From WHSW01 sp963821345 (GTDB lineage Bacteria > Actinomycetota > Thermoleophilia > Solirubrobacterales > 70-9): a stretch of 64,000 nt of DNA. A program made the position numbers and the translations under genes. Under the pieces are notes generated by a model, which saw only the letters and a program-made list of their open reading frames with translations, ran no database searches and was not told where the DNA came from. The number at the start of each line of letters is the position of its first letter. Within the stretch, counting starts at the first letter, position 1. The stretch lies in the NCBI GenBank assembly GCA_963821345.1, contig CAWGDM010000001.1, positions 1,426,001-1,490,000 of the forward strand, read 5' to 3'. Shown here one piece after another: positions 46,901 to 53,915 of the stretch.

Positions 46901-47001
46901 ACGACCAGCACCGGACGGCGCCCGAGCGCCGCCCGGAAGCGGTCGATCACCGCGCCCGCGCGACCCGAGTTCGGCGGTCCCTCGATCAGCTCCAGCGCCA
47001 T
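43942..47001 (-). CDS. AddB/AdnA-type subunit with inactive motor and Fe-S PD-(D/E)XK nuclease
   Basis: 1019 residues from ATG 47001. The helicase-like N-terminal part lacks a working Walker A: GPPNSGRAG stands where GxxGxGK(S/T) is expected and has no lysine. Later helicase remnants (FALQEGSFPSL-like GLQEGSFPSLAPPDPLLSEE) are present. The C-terminal nuclease has VIRDYKTGKSV, with cysteines in WLTCSYRWFVD (about residue 715) and GECPRFCTYQSICRL (about 987-997) for a 4Fe-4S cluster. It would pair with the active-motor subunit encoded directly downstream, overlapping by four bases, to process broken DNA ends before RecA loading. Confidence 0.9.
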   Translation of the reverse strand: MALELIEGPPNSGRAGAVIDRFRAALGRRPVLVVPTADDVAAFERDVCEALPTALGGSITTFAGLAREVAATLAVELGPQLSPTQRQAVVRAAIRRAGPRRLRRSAARPGFTPAADRLIAELQAAMIGPADFAATVAELDDPGYETELAAIYAAYVELRDSGGRSDHGVIAASAIAALAADPAAWGSRPVLVYGFDDLTRDQTELIAALAAAATVTIAVTYADSRALAARAGLVARLGEEFGAQRPEPLPFDPGYTASATLRHLDRNLFEPGAAPIEPDDGLTLLDSAGGRGEAEAIGIEIARLLDSGHRPGEIAIVLRHPDSAGPVLASVLRSLGIPVALEASLPLSETCVGTSLVALCRAAIDPDAVDALLTHLRYDPSMRPATVDWVERRIRRGQATNVDEATEGWEQPPRHLDRLRGAPDPAGRLRALARSARELAEGAHRERAPLAGGKAPDDGTPFSALELRAGVAAAELLSELAGVGELPGAEPPDLGEAIEALESATVPRWRGPAAGRVRIMSPYRARAARARALFCAGLQEGSFPSLAPPDPLLSEERRRQIGNPDLRRENQPDEERYLFHACVSRPTERLYLSWQSCDEDGAALARSPFVDEVLDLVAPGGERLLRVRGPERSVPEPAEATTPRLLARALARGGWDADRGAVLDRLGVGDDDRAAALGAFAGLPDPRLLPGPLRSPRVLAELDSRTVFSANSLEGWLTCSYRWFVDHELSPQVLEPPPDPLWLGGVVHTALERLYADPPGDDSIPRPGDVGRWRRRFGELLDEAAARGNQRLSRARRAALERAQAQVGAFLEREAASQTEYRPARELLELGFGELDHEPEGAPETREALSLGEVSLRGRIDRIDLGPDGRSAVIRDYKTGKSVTGADKFADNGTLQIQLYMLVARRVLGLDPVAGVYHPLGAADPGKTKPRGVLPIDDPSFPLTEITRTDRRDAEGLEELLADAERRAIESAAQMRAGSIRRNPLNGECPRFCTYQSICRLERALGAVGDEKTNGDEGQ

Positions 47002-47007
47002 CGTCTG

Positions 47008-47013
47008 AGCATA
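47008..47013 (-). promoter_or_regulatory. -10 box TATGCT, leaderless promoter of the helicase-nuclease operon
   Basis: Minus-strand TATGCT is six bases from ATG 47001 and there is no Shine-Dalgarno sequence. It is divergent from another such promoter at 47099 in the same 111-base gap. Confidence 0.5.
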
Positions 47014-47098
47014 GGTCGCGGCCCGGGCTACAAATCGGACTCTGCAACCCCGCTACGTGGGGGTTTCCGGCGTCCGTTTTGACGTCCTGGGCGCGACC

Positions 47099-47104
47099 TA
47101 TCTT
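47099..47104 (+). promoter_or_regulatory. -10 box TATCTT, leaderless promoter
   Basis: TATCTT is eight bases before ATG 47113 of the hypothetical gene, again without a ribosome-binding site. The two divergent boxes at 47008 and 47099 share the surrounding pattern GACCTAT. Confidence 0.5.
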
Positions 47105-47112
47105 GCTCGGCG

Positions 47113-47568
47113 ATGTCCCTTTGCTTCATCGACCCGGCCGACGCGATCCGCGCGATCGCCGATTCGGTCGGGCGCGAGGCCCGCCGCCAGCTGCTCGGCG
47201 AGGCGGTCCGGGCGTGGGTCGACGAGATCCCCGACGACGAGCTCGAGGCCCATTACGCGAAGGCGATCTCGGAGCTCGACGAGCACGACATCTCGATGCT
47301 CGCCGCCTGGCACGCGTCGATGGACGTCGGCACCCCGATCCCCAACCGCGACTACCTGATGGGCGCCTTCCCCGGACTGGGCCAGCATCGCCGCGAGGCG
47401 CTGAAGCTCGCCGCCGGTTTTCGCGGCGAGGAGGCGGTCGACCGCGGGGTCACCGAGGAGCGGGCCCTGGAGACGGTGCTCGAGTGGCTCTCGCCGCCGC
47501 GGCTGATGGAGCTCGCGGTCGAGGCCGTCGAGCTCTACGTCTGGGACCGCGCCGGCAGCGATAACTGA
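47113..47568 (+). CDS. Hypothetical soluble protein
   Basis: 151 residues, mostly helical by composition, acidic, without signal peptide or membrane segment. Notable stretches are FIDPADAIRAIADSVGREARRQLLGEAVRAWVD and YLMGAFPGLGQHRREALKLAAGF. I do not recognise the family. Codon use matches its neighbours, so it is a genuine gene. It shares a divergent promoter region with the DNA-repair operon, which may hint at co-expression and no more than that. The amidotransferase gene follows after 31 bases. Confidence 0.65.
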   Translation: MSLCFIDPADAIRAIADSVGREARRQLLGEAVRAWVDEIPDDELEAHYAKAISELDEHDISMLAAWHASMDVGTPIPNRDYLMGAFPGLGQHRREALKLAAGFRGEEAVDRGVTEERALETVLEWLSPPRLMELAVEAVELYVWDRAGSDN

Positions 47569-47599
47569 CCCTCAGCGCCCCGGCTGGGAGAATCCGCCG

Positions 47600-48319
47600 A
47601 TGCGGACGCTTGTGATCTCGCACCAGCGCGACGCCGGCCCCGGGGTCTTCGCCGATGCGGTGGCGGCGGCCGGGCACGAGCTGGACGTCTGGCACATCGC
47701 CGAGGCGCCCGAGCCGCCGTCCGACCCGTTCGGCTATGGCGCGGTGATGACCTTCGGCGGTGCCATGCACGCCGACCAGGGCGACGACCATGCCTGGATC
47801 GAGCCTGAGCGCCGGCTGCTAGCGGGGCTGCTCGAGCGCGGCGTGCCGCTGCTCGGGGTCTGCCTCGGCGCGCAGCTGCTCGTCCAGGCGGCCGGCGGCG
47901 AGCCGCGGCGGGCGGCCGAGCCCGAGATCGGCTGGCACCCGGTCGAGGTCACCGAAGCGGGCCGCGACGATCCGCTGCTCGGGCCGCTGGCGCCGTCGTT
48001 CGAGGCCTTCCAGTGGCACAGCTACGAATGCGTGCCGCCGCCGGGCGCGACGATCCTCGCCACCAGCCCGGTCAGCGCGCAGGCGTTCCGGGTCGGCGAG
48101 CTCGCCTGGGGGATCCAGTTCCACGCCGAGGTCACGGCGGGCGACGTGGCGCACTGGATCGACGACTACCGCTCCGATCCCGACGCGGTGCGGCTCGGCG
48201 TCGACCCGGCGCGACTGCATGCGCAGACGACGCCGTTGATGGCGGCCTGGAGCGAGCTCGGCCGGGCCATGTGCGGGCGCTTCCTCGCCGCCGCCGCGCG
48301 TGATCTTCGTCCGGCCTGA
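47600..48319 (+). CDS. Class I glutamine amidotransferase-like protein
   Basis: 239 residues from ATG 47600. The nucleophile elbow is GVCLGAQLLV with the catalytic cysteine, and the His-Glu part of the triad is in WGIQFHAEVT. TFGGAMHADQGDDHAWIEPE near residue 55 is typical of the stand-alone GMP-synthase-like amidotransferases annotated as glutamine amidotransferase or C26-type. It has no synthetase domain, so it supplies ammonia to a partner or hydrolyses a gamma-glutamyl compound. The next gene starts 13 bases downstream but seems unrelated. Confidence 0.83.
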   Translation: MRTLVISHQRDAGPGVFADAVAAAGHELDVWHIAEAPEPPSDPFGYGAVMTFGGAMHADQGDDHAWIEPERRLLAGLLERGVPLLGVCLGAQLLVQAAGGEPRRAAEPEIGWHPVEVTEAGRDDPLLGPLAPSFEAFQWHSYECVPPPGATILATSPVSAQAFRVGELAWGIQFHAEVTAGDVAHWIDDYRSDPDAVRLGVDPARLHAQTTPLMAAWSELGRAMCGRFLAAAARDLRPA

Positions 48320-48332
48320 AGGTTCCTTGGAT

Positions 48333-49403
48333 ATGACTGACGACATCAGGGGACACAGGGGACGGATGACGAGGCGCCAGTCGCTGGGGCTGGCCGGGCT
48401 TGCCGGAGCCGGCTACATCGCCTCGCGCGCCGCCGGCCTCGGTGACGGGGCCGTCGACGACGGGCTGGGCGCCGACCCGGCCGCGGCGGCGACCTGCACG
48501 CTGGCGCCGTCGCTGACCGAGGGCCCGTTCTGGGAGGACGAGCGCCTCAACCGCGCCGACATCACCGGCGGCCAGTCGGGTGTCCCGCTGGAGCTGAAGC
48601 TCAACATCGTCGACTCCGACGACGGCTGCAGCGCGTACGCGAACGCGACGGTCGACATCTGGCACGCGAACCGCGACGGCAACTACTCCGACGAGCCGGC
48701 GGGGATCGGCAATGACGACACCCTAGGCCAGACCTGGCTTCGCGGCTTCCAGACCTCGAACTCGAACGGCGCGGTCACCTTCGAGACGGTCTGGCCCGGG
48801 TTCTACGGCGGGCGCACCTGCCACATCCACGTCCGGGTGCGCACCTTCGACGCCAACTCCGACCAGACTTCGAACTTCACCACCCAGGTGTTCTTCGACG
48901 AGACGGCGAACAACGCGGTCGCCGCCAGCTACGGCGCGACCCGCGATACCACCAACGCCAACGACGGGATCTACCAGCAGGCCGGCACCAGCGTGCTGCT
49001 GGTCTCGCCGAGCGGCAGCGTCGCCAACGGCTACTCGGCGCAGGCGACGGTCGCGCTCAGCGGCCTGCCGGCGAGCTCGACCGGAATCGGCGGCAACGGG
49101 ACCAGCAACGACACCTCGGTCGACGCGACGCTGAAGAGGGCGAAGTTCACCGAGCATCGCGGCGAACGCCGGCTTCAGGTGAAGCTCGACGCCGACGAGA
49201 CCGTCTCGGCGAAGGCGAAGCTGGTCCGCCACCGCAAGACGATCGCCCACAAGAACATCGACGGGCTCGCCGCGGGGACGCCGAAGCTGGAGATCCCGAT
49301 CAAGGACGAGGTCGAGGGCGGTGCGGCGAAGCTGAGGCTGACCCTGACCGACAAGACCGGCAACGAGAAGACGCTGAAGCAGAACGTCCACGTTCCGGGC
49401 TGA
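48333..49403 (+). CDS. Secreted intradiol ring-cleavage dioxygenase-like protein with extra C-terminal domain
   Basis: 356 residues from ATG 48333 (ATG 48366 is possible). The N-terminus has MTRRQSLGLAGLAGAG, an Arg-Arg Tat-type export signal. The catalytic beta-sandwich follows: SLTEGPFWEDERLNRADIT, WHANRDGNYSD (Tyr ligand) and WPGFYGGRTCHIHVRV with the Tyr and paired His iron ligands of protocatechuate 3,4-dioxygenase relatives. After about residue 260, a Gly/Ser linker and a lysine-rich domain of about 90 residues of unknown family complete the protein. Exported intradiol dioxygenases are linked to breakdown of aromatic or lignin-derived compounds; the substrate is not known. Confidence 0.83.
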   Translation: MTDDIRGHRGRMTRRQSLGLAGLAGAGYIASRAAGLGDGAVDDGLGADPAAAATCTLAPSLTEGPFWEDERLNRADITGGQSGVPLELKLNIVDSDDGCSAYANATVDIWHANRDGNYSDEPAGIGNDDTLGQTWLRGFQTSNSNGAVTFETVWPGFYGGRTCHIHVRVRTFDANSDQTSNFTTQVFFDETANNAVAASYGATRDTTNANDGIYQQAGTSVLLVSPSGSVANGYSAQATVALSGLPASSTGIGGNGTSNDTSVDATLKRAKFTEHRGERRLQVKLDADETVSAKAKLVRHRKTIAHKNIDGLAAGTPKLEIPIKDEVEGGAAKLRLTLTDKTGNEKTLKQNVHVPG

Positions 49404-49529
49404 GAAACGCGGTTCTTGCTACCGTCGATGCAGCCGCGCACACCGCGTCGGCGTATTACGTGCCAGCGTCGCAGTCGTTGCCCAGTTGCATCCTCCGCGC
49501 TCGTTCGCACCGAACGTAGGAGGAATCGC

Positions 49530-49730
49530 ATGTCAGCAACCGGAACCGTGAAGTGGTTCAACGACACCAAGGGCTTCGGCTTCATCACTCCCGATGACGG
49601 CTCGAAGGACCTGTTCGTCCATCAGAACTCGATCGCCGGCGGCCACTCGCTGACCGAGGGCGACAAGGTCAGCTTCGACTCCGAGGAGAGCGAGAAGGGC
49701 CCCCGCGCGGCGAACGTCCAGCCGGTCTAG
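49530..49730 (+). CDS. Cold-shock protein (Csp family)
   Basis: 66 residues from ATG 49530 with TAGGAGGAATC just upstream. The RNP motifs are canonical: GTVKWFNDTKGFGFITPDDG and KDLFVHQNSI, ending GPRAANVQPV. These single OB-fold proteins bind single-stranded RNA and DNA and keep mRNA unfolded. The 126-base gap before it (49404-49529) has no gene and probably holds the promoter and a long 5' leader, as is usual for csp genes; TACCGT at 49421 may be a -10 box. Confidence 0.95.
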   Translation: MSATGTVKWFNDTKGFGFITPDDGSKDLFVHQNSIAGGHSLTEGDKVSFDSEESEKGPRAANVQPV

Positions 49731-49740
49731 CCAGCGGCTT

Positions 49741-50490
49741 TCATTCGCCGGTCTCCGGCGTCAGATAGGCGCCGGAGAGCCCGCCGTCGACCATGAAGGT
49801 CGAGGCGGTGATGTACGAGGAATCGTCGGACGCGAGGAAGATCGCCGCCTTGGCGATCTCCTCGGGTTCGCCGAACCGGCCCATCGGCAGGTGGACGAGC
49901 CGGCGCGCCGCCTTGCCCGGGTCCGACGCGAACAGCTCCTGCAACAGCGGGGTGTTGATCGGGCCGGGGCAGAGCGCGTTGACGCGCACCCCGCGGCGCG
50001 CGAACTCGACCCCGAGCTCGCGCGACATCGCCAGCACAGCGCCCTTCGAGGCCGTGTAGGAGATCTGTGAGACCGCCGCGCCCATCACGGCGACGAACGA
50101 AGCGGTGTTGATCACCGAGCCGCCGCCGCCGTCGAGCAGGTGGGGGATGCCGTGCTTGCAGCAGAGAAAGACGCCGAGTGTGTTCACGTCCTGGACCCGC
50201 CGCCAGGCCTCGACCGTGGTCTCGGTGACGGTGGTGTCGTCGGGCGGGTTGATGCCCGCGTTGTTGAACAGCACGTCGACGCGGCCGAACTCCTCGCGCA
50301 CCTTCGCGTAGAGGTCGATCACCTGGGACTCGTCGGTGACGTCGGCCTCGAGCGCCAGCGCGCCGCCGGACCCCGATGAGATGTCGACCCCGACGACGGT
50401 CGCCCCCTCCTCGGCGAACAGCCGCACGGACTCGGCGCCGATGCCGCTCGCCGCACCGGTGATCACGCAGACCTTGCCCTCGAGGCGCAT
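49741..50490 (-). CDS. Short-chain dehydrogenase/reductase (last gene of the amine operon)
   Basis: 249 residues from ATG 50490, directly after the aldehyde dehydrogenase stop (TAGATG). Classical SDR features are the cofactor motif TGAASGIG, the NNAG strand, a catalytic serine in INTASF, and YTASK. The acidic residue at the end of beta-2 (VGVDIS) favours NAD over NADP. In this operon it would oxidise the alcohol of a gamma-glutamylated amino alcohol to the aldehyde used by the next enzyme. This position matches Rv2857c in the Mycobacterium tuberculosis glnA4 locus as I recall it. Confidence 0.88.
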   Translation of the reverse strand: MRLEGKVCVITGAASGIGAESVRLFAEEGATVVGVDISSGSGGALALEADVTDESQVIDLYAKVREEFGRVDVLFNNAGINPPDDTTVTETTVEAWRRVQDVNTLGVFLCCKHGIPHLLDGGGGSVINTASFVAVMGAAVSQISYTASKGAVLAMSRELGVEFARRGVRVNALCPGPINTPLLQELFASDPGKAARRLVHLPMGRFGEPEEIAKAAIFLASDDSSYITASTFMVDGGLSGAYLTPETGE

Positions 50491-51849
50491 CTATCCCTCC
50501 GTGGCGTAGAAGACGTTCTTGACGTCGGTGTAGTGGTCGAGGGCGTCGGGGCCAAGCTCGCGGCCGACCCCCGACTGCTTGAAGCCCCCGAACGGTGTCG
50601 TCACCCGCACCGAGCTGTTCGAGTTGATCGAGACCACCCCGGTCTCGAGCGCCCGCGCGACGCGCAGGGCGCGGGCCCCGTCGCCGGTCCAGATCGAGCC
50701 CGAGAGGCCGTAGATCGTGTCGTTGGCGAGCGCGATCGCCTCGGCCTCGCCGGCGAACGGGATCACGCAGGCGACCGGGCCGAAGATCTCCTCGGCGGCG
50801 GCGCGGTCCGTGTTGGCGACCGGCGCCAGCACCGTTGGCGCGAACCAGAAGCCCGGGCCCTCGGGGGCCGAGCCGCGGATCGCGACCGGGGCGTCGTCGG
50901 GGACGTAGGAACTGACCGTCTCGCGCTGGTCGGCGGAGATCAGCGGCCCCATCTGGGTCTCGTCGGAGAGCGGGTCGCCGACCACGATCGCGGTCACCGC
51001 ACGCTCCAGCGTCGCCATGAACTCGTCCATCGCCGCCCGCTCGACCAGGATCCGCGAGCGCGCGCAGCAGTCCTGGCCGGCGTTGCCGAAGACCGCGCCG
51101 GGGGCCGCCGCGGCGGCCGCCTCGAGGTCGGCGTCGGCGAAGATCAGGTTCGCCGACTTGCCGCCCAGCTCCAGGGTCACGCGCTTGATCGTCTGCGCGG
51201 CGCCGGCGGCGATCCGCCGCCCGACCTCGGTCGAGCCCGTGAACGCGATCTTGGCGACGTCGGGATGCTCGACCAGGCGGTTGCCCGCCACCGATCCCGG
51301 CCCGGCGACGACGTTGAGCACGCCCTCGGGCAGACCGGCGTCGAGCGCGATCCGCTCCAGCTCCACCGAGGTCAGCGGGGTCAGCTCGGCGGGCTTGAGG
51401 ACGACCGTGTTGCCGGCCGCCAGCGCCGGCGCCACCTTCCATGAGGCGATCACCATCGGGAAGTTCCAGGGCGTGATCAGCCCGACGACGCCGAGCGGCT
51501 CGCGGAAGGTCATGTCGACCCCGCCGGCGACCGGGATCGTGTGGCCGAGCAGCCGCTCGGGGGCGCCGGCGTAGTAGCGGAAGCACTCGGCGACCATCGC
51601 GATCTCGCCGCGGGCGTCGCCGATCGGCTTGCCGGCGTTGCGCGCCTCGAGCACCGCCAGCTCCTCCTCCCGCCCCTCGATCGCCTCGGAGAGGCGTAGC
51701 AGCAACGTCGCGCGGTCGCCGGGGGCCACCGCTCGCCAGGCCGGAAACGCCCCCTTTGCCGCCGCGACCGCCGCGTCGGTCTCCTCGACCCCGGCGCGCG
51801 GCAGCTCGGCCATCACCCGTTCCGTCGCCGGCTCGACGACCTCGATCAC
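50491..51849 (-). CDS. Aldehyde dehydrogenase (AldC/PuuC-like)
   Basis: 452 residues, GTG start overlapping the amidohydrolase stop by four bases. The ALDH motifs are VTLELGGKSANLIF with the catalytic Glu and FGNAGQDCCARSRI with the catalytic cysteine, preceded by PWNFPMVIASWKVAPALAAGN. It is a NAD(P)-dependent class suited to amino- or gamma-glutamyl-aldehydes. In this operon it would turn the gamma-glutamyl aldehyde into the gamma-glutamyl amino acid that the hydrolase then splits. It is some 30 residues shorter at the N-terminus than average ALDHs but all core motifs are present. Confidence 0.9.
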   Translation of the reverse strand: MIEVVEPATERVMAELPRAGVEETDAAVAAAKGAFPAWRAVAPGDRATLLLRLSEAIEGREEELAVLEARNAGKPIGDARGEIAMVAECFRYYAGAPERLLGHTIPVAGGVDMTFREPLGVVGLITPWNFPMVIASWKVAPALAAGNTVVLKPAELTPLTSVELERIALDAGLPEGVLNVVAGPGSVAGNRLVEHPDVAKIAFTGSTEVGRRIAAGAAQTIKRVTLELGGKSANLIFADADLEAAAAAAPGAVFGNAGQDCCARSRILVERAAMDEFMATLERAVTAIVVGDPLSDETQMGPLISADQRETVSSYVPDDAPVAIRGSAPEGPGFWFAPTVLAPVANTDRAAAEEIFGPVACVIPFAGEAEAIALANDTIYGLSGSIWTGDGARALRVARALETGVVSINSNSSVRVTTPFGGFKQSGVGRELGPDALDHYTDVKNVFYATEG

Positions 51850-52560
51850 GCCGCCACCGCCCGCGACCTCGCCGCCTCGGTCAGCGCGGCGATCACCGGG
51901 CTGCCGGCCTCCTCCTCGGTGTGCCAGAGGATCCCCAGCGCCCAGCGACCCGGGAGCTCGATCGCCTCGACCACCTCGCCGGGCTCGGCCCAGCCGGTCG
52001 CCACAAGCCCGTCTCCCAGCCGGTCGATTCCCTGGTGGTGGTGCGAGCGAACGCTGAGCCGCTCGGCGCCCGCCGCGCGGGCGGCCAGCGACCCGCGTTC
52101 GAGCCGGACCTCATGGTCGCCGAAGCGGCCCGGGGTATGCAGGTGCACGTCGGCGTCGGCGAGGTGCTGATCGAGGGTGCCACCGAGCGCGATGTTGAGG
52201 ATCTCGAATCCGCGGCAGATCCCCAGCAGTGGCAGCTCGCGCTCGAGCGCGCCGCGGGCCAGGACAACCTCGAACGCGTCGCGCTCGGGCCGCGTGTTCT
52301 GAGTCCACGGGCCGGGCTCGGCGCCATAGGAGCCGGGGTCGAGATCACCGCCGCCGGAGAGCACCAGGGCGTCGAGCGGGTCGAGCAGGGCGCCCGGATC
52401 CTCGGTGCCCGCGTCGCTGGTCGGCAGCAGGACGGGCAGGCCGCCAGCCGCATCCACCCGCTCGGTGTACGTGCGCTGGGAGAGGTTGACCTCGACGTCC
52501 TCCCAGCCGCCCACGCGCCCGCTCGACCGCGGCGCTGATCCCGATCACCGGCAGGCCCAT
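51846..52560 (-). CDS. Gamma-glutamyl amidohydrolase, peptidase C26/PuuD family, one frameshift
   Basis: From ATG 52560 the N-terminus reads MGLPVIGISAAVERAR, then the frame breaks near 52514 (one apparent extra base) and continues GGWEDVEVNLSQRTYTERV to the end, about 237 residues in all. The catalytic cysteine lies in LPLLGICRGFEILNI and the His and Glu in GRWALGILWHTEEEAG, where a typical WHPE is changed to WHTE. These enzymes release glutamate from gamma-glutamylated amines. Overlaps of one base (TGATG) with the synthetase and four with the dehydrogenase show translation coupling of the operon. Confidence 0.83.
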
Positions 52561-53891
52561 CAGAGCCTCTCGAAGCCCCGGAAGCGCTCCCAGTCGGTGA
52601 CCGTGCTCTCGAGCGCCTCGAGCTCGACCCGGGCCCGGTTGAGGTAGTGGTCGATCACCTCCTGGCCGAACGCATCGCGGGCGACGTCCGAGGCCGCGAA
52701 CAGATCGCGCGCCGCGTACATGTTGGTCGGCACGTGCGGCTTGTCGGCTGTGTAGGCGTTGCCGTCCAGCGGCGCCTCCAGCGGCAGCTCGGAGTCGATC
52801 CCGTGCAGGCCGGCGGCGATCATCGCCGACAGCGCCAGATAGGGGTTGACGTCGGCTCCCGGCAGGCGGTTCTCGACCCGCAGGCCCTCGCCGTGCCCGA
52901 CGACGCGCATCGAGCAGGTGCGGTTGTCGTTTCCCCAGGCGACCGCGGTCGGCGCGAACGAGCCGGGGGCGAAGCGCTTGTAGGAGTTGACGTGCGGGGC
53001 GTAGAGCAGGGTGAGCTCCTCCATGCAGGCGAGCTGCCCGGCGATGAAGCGGTCGAACAGCTGGCGGTCGGCGGCGAAGGCGTTCCCGGAGCCGTCGGCC
53101 TGCGCGAGCGAGCAGTGGATGTGGCACGAGTTGCCCTCGGCCTGGTTGAACTTGGCCATGAAGGTGATCGCCATCTCCTCCTGGGCGGCGATCTCCTTGG
53201 CCCCGTTCTTGTAGATCACGTGGTCGTCGGCGGCCGCCAGCGCCTCGCTGTAGCGGAAGTTGATCTCGTGCTGGCCGAGGTTGCACTCGCCCTTCGAGTT
53301 CTCGACCGCCATCCCCGCGGCCGCCATCTCGTTGCGGATCCGGCGGATCAGCGGCTCGACCCGCGCCGAGCCGAGCAGCGAGTAGTCGATGTTGTAGAGG
53401 TTGGCCGGCTCGAGGTCGCGGTAGGCCTTCTTCCAGGCCTCCTCGTAGGTGTCCTTGAAGACGATGAACTCGAGCTCGGTGCCGGCGTTGGCGATCATCC
53501 CCCGCTCGGCCAGCCGGGCGAGCTGGCGGCGCAGGATCTGGCGCGGCGAGGCGACCACCTCGGAACCGTCGGCCCACTGCAGGTCGGCGAGCAGCATCAC
53601 CGTGCCCTCGTGCCAGGGCACGGGCCGCAGGGTGTCGAGGTCGGGGACCATCTCGAAGTCGCCGTAGCCGCGCTCCCACGACGCCATCGCATAGCCACCG
53701 ACCGTCTCCATGTCGACGTCGACGGCGAGCAGGTAGTTGCAGCCCTCGGCGCCGTGCTCGAGCGTGTCGGCGAGGAAGTGCGAGGCGGTCAGGCGCTTGC
53801 CCTGCAGCCGCCCCTCCATGTCGGCGATCGCGAGCAGCACGGTGTCGACCGTGCCGTCCGCGACCGCCTGCTTGAGCTCGTCGAGCGTCAC
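52560..53891 (-). CDS. GlnA4/PuuA-type gamma-glutamylamide synthetase (glutamine synthetase family)
   Basis: 443 residues from GTG 53891. Glutamine synthetase catalytic motifs are present: AGTELEFIVF (metal Glu), KGECNLGQHEINFRY, AEGNSCHIHCSL (ATP/metal), PYLALSAM and SMRVVGHG-type Arg region. The adenylylation/regulatory Tyr segment of GlnA1 is missing. The FAPGSFAPTAVAWGNDNRTCSMRV block is seen in PuuA and GlnA3/GlnA4 enzymes that ligate glutamate to putrescine, ethanolamine or other amines. It is the first chemical step of the operon. TAGCGT seven bases before the GTG suggests its own leaderless promoter after the permease gene. Confidence 0.9.
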   Translation of the reverse strand: MTLDELKQAVADGTVDTVLLAIADMEGRLQGKRLTASHFLADTLEHGAEGCNYLLAVDVDMETVGGYAMASWERGYGDFEMVPDLDTLRPVPWHEGTVMLLADLQWADGSEVVASPRQILRRQLARLAERGMIANAGTELEFIVFKDTYEEAWKKAYRDLEPANLYNIDYSLLGSARVEPLIRRIRNEMAAAGMAVENSKGECNLGQHEINFRYSEALAAADDHVIYKNGAKEIAAQEEMAITFMAKFNQAEGNSCHIHCSLAQADGSGNAFAADRQLFDRFIAGQLACMEELTLLYAPHVNSYKRFAPGSFAPTAVAWGNDNRTCSMRVVGHGEGLRVENRLPGADVNPYLALSAMIAAGLHGIDSELPLEAPLDGNAYTADKPHVPTNMYAARDLFAASDVARDAFGQEVIDHYLNRARVELEALESTVTDWERFRGFERL

Positions 53892-53898
53892 ATCGGCA

Positions 53899-53904
53899 AC
53901 GCTA
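53899..53904 (-). promoter_or_regulatory. -10 box TAGCGT before the GlnA4-type gene
   Basis: Minus-strand TAGCGT lies seven bases from GTG 53891, inside the 24-base gap after the permease stop. No ribosome-binding site is visible, so the synthetase could be made from an internal leaderless transcript. Confidence 0.45.
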
Positions 53905-53915
53905 CGCCGTTGGCG

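Noticed and set aside
44248..47082. A 944-codon open frame on the plus strand
   Set aside because: Antisense to the AddB/AdnA-type gene, which has clear motifs; the plus-strand product is low-complexity.
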